14,070 bases of DNA from Bordetella parapertussis. GTDB lineage: Bacteria; Pseudomonadota; Gammaproteobacteria; Burkholderiales; Burkholderiaceae_C. This document shows positions 5,489 through 14,070 of this stretch, piece after piece; the stretch's first letter is position 1, and each line of letters starts with the position of its first letter. Under the pieces are notes generated by a model that made no database searches, had not been told where the DNA came from, and was given only the letters and a program-made list of their open reading frames with translations. The stretch is from the NCBI GenBank assembly GCA_945871945.1, contig CAMBXY010000025.1, forward strand, positions 1-14,070, given 5' to 3'. Position numbers and translations under genes: made by a program.

Positions 5489-6201
5489 AGCCAGTTGGCG
5501 AGCACAGCCAAGGGCGCAGTTTCTGCACGCAAAATGCGCGGGCCCAAACTCATGGGCATAAAGCCTCGCTCAAGCGCTTGCGCTTCCTCCTCTGGACTCA
5601 AACCACCCTCAGGGCCGCTGAGTAAGGCCACGCCAGTTGCGGCGCTAGGCTGCAAGTGCGCCAAAGGTGCAGCCTCGGAGCGCAAAGAAAGCAGCCATTT
5701 TTGTTGAGACGGGTCTGACTTCCAAGCGCTTAGCCAATCGCTCCAAGTCTGCGGGACATCGATACAGGGAATCTTGTTGCGCCCCGATTGTGCACAGGCC
5801 GATTGCGCAATGCCCAGCCAATGCAACTGGCGCTTAAGCGCTCGCTCGGGGCTCAAGCGCAGTACACCATGGGCGGTCATCAACGGGGTGATGCGCGTGG
5901 CGCCCAGCTCGGTGGCTTTTTCCACCAGCCAATCCATTCGATCATTGGCTGGCATGCCGATAAGCAGTTGACTGACGACAGGGCTTTCGCGCTCAATGGC
6001 TTGATGGGTGTCTAGGCTTACTTGCACACTGCTGCGTGTCATCGCCAAAATACAAGCGCTGTATTCGCCGCCCAGACCGTCAAACAAGGTGACATGTTTA
6101 CCCGGTTGCAAACGCAACACTTGAATATGGCGCGCAGTCTCGGGGGGCAAGTCCAAACTTACACCCAGTTTCAAGGGGACAGGGCAGAAGAAGCGGGGCA
6201 C
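5485..6201 (-). CDS. rsmE: RsmE, 16S rRNA (uracil1498-N3)-methyltransferase
   Basis: A 238-residue SPOUT-class methyltransferase that adds a methyl group to N3 of U1498 in helix 44 of 16S rRNA, acting on the 30S subunit. The N-terminal PRFF and HIQVLRLQPG (25-34) belong to the PUA-like RNA-binding part. WLVEKATELGATRITPL (91-107) and QSACAQSGR (133-141) lead into the knotted SAM-binding region with LLSGPEGGLSPEE (193-205) and SLGPRILRAETAPL (218-231), the trefoil-knot signature. I chose GTG at 6201-6199 because the protein then starts MPRFF as in the family, and TAAGG lies seven bases before it. A TTG at 6204 is directly in front and is the alternative. It follows amgK closely (9 bases) and probably shares its transcript. 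Its stop overlaps the stop of the convergent hydrolase by 4 bp. Confidence 0.92.
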   Translation of the reverse strand: MPRFFCPVPLKLGVSLDLPPETARHIQVLRLQPGKHVTLFDGLGGEYSACILAMTRSSVQVSLDTHQAIERESPVVSQLLIGMPANDRMDWLVEKATELGATRITPLMTAHGVLRLSPERALKRQLHWLGIAQSACAQSGRNKIPCIDVPQTWSDWLSAWKSDPSQQKWLLSLRSEAAPLAHLQPSAATGVALLSGPEGGLSPEEEAQALERGFMPMSLGPRILRAETAPLAVLANWL

Positions 6202-6208
6202 CAATATG

Positions 6209-6213
6209 CCTTA
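6209..6213 (-). promoter_or_regulatory. Shine-Dalgarno of rsmE inside the amgK stop codon
   Basis: The minus strand reads TAAGG, where TAA is the amgK stop and AAGG is the ribosome binding sequence seven bases ahead of the rsmE GTG. This arrangement supports the GTG start and tight coupling of the two genes. Confidence 0.5.
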
Positions 6214-7329
6214 GACCCGCCCGTAGGCGTAGCCACTGACAGCCGTGTGGTCTTCAATGCTGTCGATCAAACGCAACAGCGGCTTGAGCTCTCGGTAGCG
6301 TCCGCAGGTGGCGCGTATATAGGAGATAAAACGTGGAGTGTCTGCCAGATACTTGGGTTTTCCATCGCGCAAGCTCAGGCGGGCAAAAATGCCGGCAACC
6401 TTCAAATGCCGCTGCAAGCCCATCCATTCAACCGCGCTGTAAAAAGCACCAAAGTCGCTGTGCCAACCCTCATGGTCGAGCATGCCCAAAGCACGGGCTC
6501 GCTCCCAATAGCGAACCGTGACATCGATGCAGAAATCTTCTTCCCAGCTGATGAAGGCGTCGCGCATCAGGCTGGCAATGTCGTAGGTGATGGGGCCATA
6601 GACCGCATCTTGAAAATCAAGTACACCTAAGCGAGCCTCTTCGGCGTCCCAAGGCAGCATCAGGTTGCGTGGCATGAAGTCGCGGTGAACATACACCAAG
6701 GGGGCCGACAAGTTGCGCGCCACCAGCACATCAAAGCATTGTTGAAGCTGCTGTGTTTGACTGTCGTCTAAGGTCTTGCCGCGGTACTGACCCACATACC
6801 AGTCGGGAAACAATTGCAATTCGCGCTGCAGCAAGGGCGCGTCGTAAAGGGGAAGAATATCCGGGCGAGAGGCTTGTTGCCACACCAGCAGCGCGTCCAA
6901 GGCGCGGTTGAAAAAACTTAAATTTCGGTCTGCGTGATCTGTGTCTAGCACCTGCATCATGGTGTGCTGGCCCAAATCATCCAGCAACATAAAGCCCAAG
7001 GTCGGGTCCCAAGCCAATACCTTGGGCACCAACAAGCCAGCGGCTTGCATCAAGCCAGCAATCTCCACAAACGGCTGGCTGTTTTCCTTGTCGGGCGGAG
7101 CGTCCATGATGATCAAGCTGGCAGCTGCGCCATTGACACGAAAGTAGCGCCTGAAACTGGCGTCAGCACTGGCTGCGCGCACGCTGTCTGGACTCAAGCC
7201 ATGTGCCAAGCGCACAGACTCAAGCCAATGCGAGAAAGCGTGGGCGCGCGACATGTCTTGCCAGCCCAGTTGTTCGATGACGCTGGAGAGGGGCTGTTGA
7301 GGGGGAAGGTCGTGATCAGATGGGGTCAT
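6211..7329 (-). CDS. amgK: AmgK-like sugar kinase (N-acetylmuramate/N-acetylglucosamine 1-kinase)
   Basis: A 372-residue member of the APH phosphotransferase fold. ATP-binding features are ASFRRYFRV (57-65) and the adjacent strand SLIIMDAPPDKEN (71-83). The catalytic loop is VHRDFMPRNLM (214-224) with Asp217 and Asn222, and VLDFQDAVYGP (236-246) holds the metal-binding Asp238. AmgK phosphorylates the anomeric carbon of N-acetylmuramic acid and GlcNAc in peptidoglycan recycling; MurU then makes UDP-MurNAc, bypassing de novo synthesis. As in Pseudomonas, the gene is divergent from lptD-surA, which supports the call over a generic aminoglycoside phosphotransferase. murU does not follow; rsmE does. 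The start at 7329 lacks a clear Shine-Dalgarno. An internal ATG at 7254 would give 347 residues, nearer the usual length, and widen the divergent promoter gap from 51 to 126 bases. Confidence 0.82.
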   Translation of the reverse strand: MTPSDHDLPPQQPLSSVIEQLGWQDMSRAHAFSHWLESVRLAHGLSPDSVRAASADASFRRYFRVNGAAASLIIMDAPPDKENSQPFVEIAGLMQAAGLLVPKVLAWDPTLGFMLLDDLGQHTMMQVLDTDHADRNLSFFNRALDALLVWQQASRPDILPLYDAPLLQRELQLFPDWYVGQYRGKTLDDSQTQQLQQCFDVLVARNLSAPLVYVHRDFMPRNLMLPWDAEEARLGVLDFQDAVYGPITYDIASLMRDAFISWEEDFCIDVTVRYWERARALGMLDHEGWHSDFGAFYSAVEWMGLQRHLKVAGIFARLSLRDGKPKYLADTPRFISYIRATCGRYRELKPLLRLIDSIEDHTAVSGYAYGRV

Positions 7330-7380
7330 GGATAATCTAAATTCTACAAACAGCGCTCTCGGGCGGCCCAGTCTTCTCTC

Positions 7381-9792
7381 ATGCGTCAGATTTTCATATT
7401 GTCAGTGCTCAGCGGCGTGTTGCCATGCTTGGGCTTGCTGTGTTCACCCGTTTGGGCGCAAGAAGGAGAACCCGCGCTCAAACTGAAACCCAGTTCAGGG
7501 CTGCTAGAGCGCTGGACGCCGCAAGTGCGCTCTCAGTTACCCACCTTTGTAGAAAGTGATTTTGTAAGCGGACGCACTGACCTTGACACGACCCTGCAAG
7601 GCAACAGCATTTTGCGCAAAGCCGACACCCTGATTCGCGCCGACAGTATCGACTACTACCAACCCGATGACCGCGCCCGCGCCACAGGCAATGTGTACCT
7701 GAACCGTGGTGGCAACCGCTACCAAGGAAGCGTGCTTGATTTACAAGTCGATGCATTCAGCGGCTTTTTCCTCAACCCCAGTTATCAGTTTTTGCGTTCT
7801 GCTGGTCACGGCAGTGCCCAGCGCTTTGACTTTATTGACGACAAGCATTCGGTGGCAAAAAAAGCCACCTACACCACCTGTACCCGAAAACCAGGGCCTT
7901 CTTGGTTGCCCGATTGGATGGTGGAGGCTGAAAAAATCAACTTTGACAATGATTTCAATGAAGGTACAGCACAAGACGGGGTATTGCGCTTCATGAATGT
8001 GCCCTTGTTGCCCATACCGTCTTTCAGTTTTCCCTTAACGGCGCAACGTAAATCGGGTTTTTTACCGCCCGTTTTCGCCATTGACAGCAAAGGCGGCGTC
8101 GAAGCCAGTGTGCCGTATTACCTGAACCTCGCGCCCAACCGTGACTTGACAGTCACCACCACCTCTATGGCTAAGCGCGGCACACGATTTGACAGCGAGT
8201 TTCGGTATCTAGAAAGAAAAATACCCAACCCACCCTACGAAGGCGTGGCCAAGCTCAATCTCATGCCTTATGACGCATTGCGCGAAAAATACCGCTGGGG
8301 CTTCAGCCACCAGCACACCGGATGGCCTGACAGTCGTCAACCGATTGGTTTTGGCCTTAACCTCAACCGCGTCAGTGACGCCAACTATTGGCGCGACTTT
8401 TCCACGGTCTCGGGGGGTCCGCTGACGCAGCGCTTGCTGCCGTCATCTGCTTCGCTTGCTTGGGCCGCCAGTGGCAGACTCACCACCACCACCAGCGTCA
8501 CCCAGTACCAAACTTTGCAAGATGTGACCGCGCCCATTGCGCCGCCTTTCAATCGCTTGCCGCAACTCAACGCCAACTATTTGCGCGCCGATGTAGGGGG
8601 GCTGGATATGTCGCTAGGCGCAGAAGCCACGCGCTTTAGCGCCGACCGGCTTTGGTATTGCAGTGTGTACACAACCAGCCAATACTGCAAGCAACCCAAT
8701 GCGCAGCGCTTGGTACTGCTGACACAGGTGAGCGCGCCGCAATACTTGCCTTATGGTTACGTCACGCCCAAGCTGATGCTGCAAACCCGCAGATACCAAT
8801 ATGACGAAACCTACAGAGGTATGTTTGGCACCAGCGCCACCAGCGACAACGCCAGTGTGACGGTGCCCACTTTCAGTATCGACAGCGGCGTGGTGTTTGA
8901 GCGGCCCAGCCAATGGTTTGGCAAACCGTGGACACAGACCTTGGAGCCAAGGGCTTATTTTGTCAACACGCCTTTTCGATCGCAAAGCGATTTGCCCAAT
9001 TACGACACAGGCGCGAATGACTTTAACTTTGCCACCATTTATACCGAGAACGCTTTTTCTGGCCAAGACCGCATATCCGACAGCCGCACCTTGACGGTGG
9101 GCGCAAGCTCGCGCCTGATCGATGCTGAAACGGGCGCAGAAGGCGCCAGGTTTTCATTGGCCCAGCGTTTTCGTTTCAAAGACCAAAAGGTGGCGCTGAC
9201 GCCGACAGCGCTGCCGCTGACGGACAGCTTTAGCGATATCTTGCTAGGTGCGAGCACTTTTTTAACCCCACGCTGGGCCTTGGACAGCATCGTTCAATAC
9301 AACCCCGAAACTTCGGTGTCGGAGAGGTCTTCGGTGGGCATGCGATACAACCCCAGCAGTTACAGGGTGTTGACAGCTGCATACCGTTATCAACGTTCTA
9401 CCTCAACCACCTTGGATCTGGCTTGGCAGTGGCCGATCAATGATTTGTGGGGAGACAAAGGCGTAGACAACGGGCGCGGACGTGGTTTGGGCGAGCAACG
9501 CTGGTTTACGGTGGGTAGGGGCAACTACAACATGCTGGAGAAGCGCTTCATCGAAACCTTGACCGGCTTGGAATACGATGCAGGCTGTTGGGTGGGCCGC
9601 GTGGTGGTCACGCGCAGTCAGGTGTCTTTAATCGAAAATCCCAACAGTCGTTTGATGTTCCAGTTAGAGTTCAACGACTTTTCTCGCGTAGGCATTAACC
9701 CGCTTACTTCATTGAAGAATAATATTCCTCGCTATCAAAACTTGCGCGAAAACCTGCGTGACTCACCCAGCCGATTTGGCCAATATGACTGA
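7381..9792 (+). CDS. lptD: LptD, outer-membrane LPS translocon barrel
   Basis: An 803-residue precursor with a signal peptide (about 1-26, cleavage after PVWA). An N-terminal OstA/LptA-like jellyroll covers about 70-165 (ADTLIRADSIDYYQPDDRAR, GNVYLNRGGNRYQG), and the rest is a large C-terminal beta barrel. LptD with the lipoprotein LptE inserts lipopolysaccharide into the outer leaflet. Motifs include TTCTRKPGPSW (165-175), the run PNPPYEGVAKLNL near 282-294, LEPRAYFVNTPFR in the barrel, and YDAGCWVGRVVV near the C-terminus. Mature cysteines are at 167, 427, 436 and 736. Cys167 and Cys736 match positions used for the long-range disulfide of E. coli LptD. There is no mature counterpart of E. 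coli Cys31, and only one Cys where E. coli has two adjacent. No Shine-Dalgarno is seen before the ATG at 7381. surA begins 6 bases after the stop. Confidence 0.95.
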   Translation: MRQIFILSVLSGVLPCLGLLCSPVWAQEGEPALKLKPSSGLLERWTPQVRSQLPTFVESDFVSGRTDLDTTLQGNSILRKADTLIRADSIDYYQPDDRARATGNVYLNRGGNRYQGSVLDLQVDAFSGFFLNPSYQFLRSAGHGSAQRFDFIDDKHSVAKKATYTTCTRKPGPSWLPDWMVEAEKINFDNDFNEGTAQDGVLRFMNVPLLPIPSFSFPLTAQRKSGFLPPVFAIDSKGGVEASVPYYLNLAPNRDLTVTTTSMAKRGTRFDSEFRYLERKIPNPPYEGVAKLNLMPYDALREKYRWGFSHQHTGWPDSRQPIGFGLNLNRVSDANYWRDFSTVSGGPLTQRLLPSSASLAWAASGRLTTTTSVTQYQTLQDVTAPIAPPFNRLPQLNANYLRADVGGLDMSLGAEATRFSADRLWYCSVYTTSQYCKQPNAQRLVLLTQVSAPQYLPYGYVTPKLMLQTRRYQYDETYRGMFGTSATSDNASVTVPTFSIDSGVVFERPSQWFGKPWTQTLEPRAYFVNTPFRSQSDLPNYDTGANDFNFATIYTENAFSGQDRISDSRTLTVGASSRLIDAETGAEGARFSLAQRFRFKDQKVALTPTALPLTDSFSDILLGASTFLTPRWALDSIVQYNPETSVSERSSVGMRYNPSSYRVLTAAYRYQRSTSTTLDLAWQWPINDLWGDKGVDNGRGRGLGEQRWFTVGRGNYNMLEKRFIETLTGLEYDAGCWVGRVVVTRSQVSLIENPNSRLMFQLEFNDFSRVGINPLTSLKNNIPRYQNLRENLRDSPSRFGQYD

Positions 9793-9798
9793 TTTTTT

Positions 9799-11175
9799 AT
9801 GAAACTCTTTCCTACCCTAATGCGTGCATTAGCGCTTGGCGTGTGGTGCTGTAGCGCGTTGATGCTGAACGCACAAACCTTAAAACCCGCGCCTGCGGGT
9901 GCCGCCGCGGCCGGCTTGAACGCGCGCAGTTTGCCTCAGGCATTGGCGCCAGCAGAGGGTTCGCAGGCCTCGGACTTCATCGTCGCGGTGGTCGACAACG
10001 AGCCCATCACCAACCAAGAGGTGAACCGCTTGGCGTCCATGGCTGATCCGGGCGCAGCCCAATTGGGCCGCAGCAATTTATTGCTCGAAGCGATGGAAAC
10101 CTTGATTGATGAGGCTGCACAACTGGGTATTGCCAAGCAATACGGTATCCAAATCAGCGCCGAAGAGTTGGCGCAGACTATCGAGAAAACCGCCCAACGC
10201 AACCAAATGAACATCGAGCAAATGCAGCGTCGTTTACAAGAGCAAAACTTGTCCTGGGAGCAGTACCGCAGTCAAGTACGCAGGCAAATGCAGTTGCAAA
10301 AGGTGAGAGAAAAAGAGGTCAATGCACGTATCAGGATTCAAGATTACGAAGTCGATGATTTTTTGCAGCAAAACAACAATGCGGCCAACCCCAACGCCGA
10401 TATCAATATCGCGCATATCTTGTTTGAATTACCGGAAAACCCCACCGGCGACCAAGTCGCCAGACAACTGACCAAGGCTGATGAGGTGATGCGAAAACTT
10501 AAAGCGGGCGAAGACTTTTTGAAACTCGCCGCGCAGTTCTCCAGCGCCGCAGACCGGAGCAACGGCGGCATTTTGGGCCTGCGCCCCCCCAGTCGCTATC
10601 CCAGTCTGTTTGTGGATGCATTGAAAGACACATCGGTGGGGCAGTGGGTGGGGCCGGTACGCTCGGCTGCAGGTTTTCATTTGTTGAAATTGCTTGAAAA
10701 GCGAAGCGCTGACGCATTACCCTCAAGCGTCAACCAAACCCGTGCAAGGCATATTTTGTTGCGCCCGGGGGGCAAGCTCAGCCAAGACAGCGCCCGCGCA
10801 CAGCTGGCCTCATTTAAGCGACAAATTGAATTAGGCTTGGCCTCGTTTGAATCTCTGGCCAAGGAGCATTCGCAAGACGGCAGCGCCAACCAAGGGGGGG
10901 ACTTGGGCTGGGCTAACCCCGGAATGATGGTGCCCGAATTCGAAGACGCCATGAACAAGCTCGCGCTGGGCCAAGTGGGCGACCCGTTGGTGTCGCGCTT
11001 TGGGGTGCACCTGATTCAGGTATTGGAGCGGCGCGAGGCGCCTCTCAGCTTGCGCGAAAAACAAGACATGGCGCGCAATGCTTTACGCGAGAAAAAATTC
11101 GACGAAGCCTATAAAAATTGGGAACGCGAGGTGCGCGGACGCGCCTATGTGGAATACCGCGAAACGCCTCAATAA
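9799..11175 (+). CDS. surA: SurA, periplasmic chaperone and peptidyl-prolyl isomerase
   Basis: A 458-residue precursor with a signal peptide (1-25, cleavage near LNA-QT) and the SurA order: N-terminal chaperone module (about 59-180), parvulin domain 1 (about 201-302, from INIAHILFELPENP to GFHLLKLLEKR), parvulin domain 2 (about 313-422, from RARHILLRPGG through GGDLGWANPGMM to FGVHLIQVLERR), and a C-terminal helix that joins the chaperone core. SurA keeps unfolded outer-membrane proteins soluble and delivers them to the BAM complex; LptD is one of its best known clients, which fits the shared operon. An Ala/Gly/Pro-rich linker (27-55) follows the signal peptide. The start sits behind a run of six T residues with no Shine-Dalgarno. 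ATG at 9820 (residue 8) is a possible alternative. Confidence 0.95.
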   Translation: MKLFPTLMRALALGVWCCSALMLNAQTLKPAPAGAAAAGLNARSLPQALAPAEGSQASDFIVAVVDNEPITNQEVNRLASMADPGAAQLGRSNLLLEAMETLIDEAAQLGIAKQYGIQISAEELAQTIEKTAQRNQMNIEQMQRRLQEQNLSWEQYRSQVRRQMQLQKVREKEVNARIRIQDYEVDDFLQQNNNAANPNADINIAHILFELPENPTGDQVARQLTKADEVMRKLKAGEDFLKLAAQFSSAADRSNGGILGLRPPSRYPSLFVDALKDTSVGQWVGPVRSAAGFHLLKLLEKRSADALPSSVNQTRARHILLRPGGKLSQDSARAQLASFKRQIELGLASFESLAKEHSQDGSANQGGDLGWANPGMMVPEFEDAMNKLALGQVGDPLVSRFGVHLIQVLERREAPLSLREKQDMARNALREKKFDEAYKNWEREVRGRAYVEYRETPQ

Positions 11176-11951
11176 GTGAGACACCAAGCCCGCAAGCGTT
11201 TTGGTCAGCACTTCCTGACTGATCAGGCGGTCATCGCAGACATCGTCGACGCAATTAACCCACAAGCGGGGCAGCAGATGCTGGAGATTGGCCCTGGCTT
11301 GGCGGCGATGACCCAGCCCTTGGTCGAGCGCGTGGGCCATTTGCAGGTCATTGAGCTGGACCGCGACTTGGCGCTGCGCTTACGTCAACATGCGCAACTC
11401 ACGGTGCATGAGGCCGATGTGCTGAAAGTGGATATCTCCGCCTTGGCTGCGGGTTTGCATACCCAAAGCCTGAGGGTGGTGGGCAATCTGCCTTACAACA
11501 TATCAACCCCGATTTTGTTTCACTTGCTAGGCCATGTGTCGGTGATTCAAGACCAGCACTTCATGTTGCAAAAAGAGGTGGTCGAGCGCATGGTAGCCCA
11601 GCCCTCAAGCTCGGCTTATGGGCGCTTGAGCGTGATGCTGCAGTGGCGCTATGTGATGGAGATGGTGGTTGAAGTGGGCCCCATGGCGTTTGAGCCGCCC
11701 CCCAGGGTCGACAGCGCGGTGGTGCGCATGACCCCGCATGCACAGCCCGCGCCGGTGGCGCTTGGCCTTCTGAGTGAGTTGGTGCAAGTCGCCTTCAGTC
11801 AACGCCGCAAATTGCTTAGGCACACCTTAGGCCGCTGGCTGCAAGAGCGCGGCGTGGGAGAAGATTTTGATGTGCAGCGCCGCGCCGAAGAGGTGGCGGT
11901 GGCCGAGTATGTGCTGCTGGCGCAGCGCTTAAGCGCCAGCAGGCCTGCGCT

Positions 11952-11955
<4 letters not shown>
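11176..11955 (+). CDS. rsmA: RsmA (KsgA), 16S rRNA (adenine1518/1519-N6)-dimethyltransferase
   Basis: A 259-residue Rossmann-fold methyltransferase that dimethylates the two adjacent adenines in the 3'-terminal loop of 16S rRNA late in 30S assembly. Motifs: RKRFGQHFL (6-14), SAM-binding motif [12 protein letters not shown] (36-46), motif II VIELDRD (58-64), catalytic motif IV NLPYNIS (104-110), then [14 protein letters not shown] (162-175) and the C-terminal domain with [12 protein letters not shown]. The GTG start at 11176 directly abuts the TAA of surA, and the product then begins [14 protein letters not shown] as expected. No Shine-Dalgarno is clear, so coupling to surA translation is likely. 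pdxA, often found between surA and rsmA, is absent here. The TAA stop overlaps that of pckG by 4 bp. Confidence 0.95.
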
Positions 11956-13802
<1,847 letters not shown>

Positions 13803-13878
13803 GGGGATCTCCTGGCTTCAATGGATTAAGGTCAACTACCTGTTTCAAGGCGTAACAAGGAACTCACCTCAAGCCAAT
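13803..13878 (-). promoter_or_regulatory. Leader and promoter space of pckG
   Basis: About 75 bases separate the upstream terminator from the pckG ATG. They contain the Shine-Dalgarno AGGAG (13809-13813). I found no convincing -35/-10 pair. The promoter must lie here unless pckG is read through from upstream. Confidence 0.35.
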
Positions 13879-13904
13879 AAAAAAAGCGCCAAAATACAGG
13901 CGCC
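13879..13904 (-). terminator. Rho-independent terminator after the small membrane protein gene
   Basis: On the minus strand GCGCC, an 8-base loop TGTATTTT, GGCGC, then seven T residues (plus strand: A run 13879-13885, GCGCC 13886-13890, GGCGC 13899-13903). The stem is short but GC-only. It lies 27 bases past the small gene's stop codon and would insulate pckG from it. Confidence 0.75.
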
Positions 13905-13930
13905 AAGGGCTAAAGAGGGGGCGGTGCCAT

Positions 13931-14068
13931 TCAGGCCATGACCACCGCGATAAAGGCCAACAAGAAAATCAATATGCCGCCGCCAATGGGCAGCACGATG
14001 GGCATCAAGGGCACGATGGCTTCAACAGGGTCTTGTTCTTCGCCGTCATGGGGTTGTAAATCAGACAT
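13931..14068 (-). CDS. Small membrane protein of 45 residues, function unknown
   Basis: ATG at 14068-14066 opens a 45-codon frame ending in TGA at 13933-13931. The first 16 residues are acidic and soluble (MSDLQPHDGEEQDPVEA), and then one long hydrophobic stretch rich in Ile, Leu, Val and Gly (IVPLMPIVLPIGGGILIFLL, then AFIAVVMA) runs to the C-terminus, with no charge after residue 16. This is the form of a single-pass or hairpin inner-membrane peptide with an acidic N-terminus; the central PIGGG could allow a bend. A good terminator follows the stop, which supports a real gene. The start codon is two bases from the window edge, so its ribosome binding site is not visible and a longer N-terminus cannot be excluded. 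I do not recognise a family. Confidence 0.65.
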   Translation of the reverse strand: MSDLQPHDGEEQDPVEAIVPLMPIVLPIGGGILIFLLAFIAVVMA

Positions 14069-14070
14069 TT

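Noticed and set aside
6022..6630. Plus-strand 202-codon frame across the rsmE-amgK junction
   Set aside because: It is antisense to two recognised genes, with no domain seen in the translation.
7330..7335. GATAAT as a -10 box for lptD
   Set aside because: Five of six matches to TATAAT, but no -35 at 15-19 bases. The divergent gap is only 51 bases, so I could not settle the promoter of either gene.

Overview
This window looks like a stretch of core chromosome from a betaproteobacterium of the order Burkholderiales, most likely the family Comamonadaceae (a freshwater Limnohabitans, Rhodoferax or Polaromonas type). That placement is inferred from protein character and gene order: kdsC-lptC, metX-metW, amgK divergent from lptD-surA, rsmA, and GTP-dependent pckG. 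No database search was possible. I see no mobile element, CRISPR array, tRNA, rRNA or phage gene. Every long reading frame with a recognisable product is intact.

Layout, left to right. (1) 1-747: the end of kdsC overlaps lptC by 4 bp (lipopolysaccharide synthesis and transport), and a symmetrical hairpin terminator follows. (2) 773-2686, minus strand: a glycine-rich RRM RNA-binding protein with a long leader, and upstream of it an Amt-type ammonium transporter. (3) 2687-2909: a dense divergent control region. It holds a sigma-54-like promoter and a dyad on the amt side. On the metX side it holds a promoter box and a well-matched SAM-II riboswitch. (4) 2910-5488, plus strand: metX, metW and an alpha/beta hydrolase of the monoacylglycerol lipase type. 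(5) 5485-7329, minus strand: amgK followed by rsmE. (6) 7381-11955, plus strand: lptD, surA and rsmA, tightly packed. (7) 11952-14068, minus strand: a 45-residue small membrane protein with its own terminator, then pckG, the GTP-type PEP carboxykinase.

Themes. Outer-membrane biogenesis dominates: KdsC makes the Kdo sugar, LptC and LptD are parts of the LPS bridge, SurA chaperones outer-membrane proteins including LptD, and AmgK recycles cell-wall amino sugars. Methionine synthesis (MetX, MetW) is probably feedback-controlled by S-adenosylmethionine through the riboswitch. Nitrogen uptake (Amt) probably answers to nitrogen limitation through sigma-54. Two 16S rRNA methyltransferases, RsmE and RsmA, lie on opposite strands.

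I found no obvious new multi-gene system. The most interesting signals are the SAM-II riboswitch in front of metX and its possible expression platform, the sigma-54 and dyad arrangement in front of amt, amgK without an adjacent murU, surA abutting rsmA without pdxA, two convergent gene pairs that each share a TTAA at their stop codons, and the tiny membrane protein upstream of pckG.
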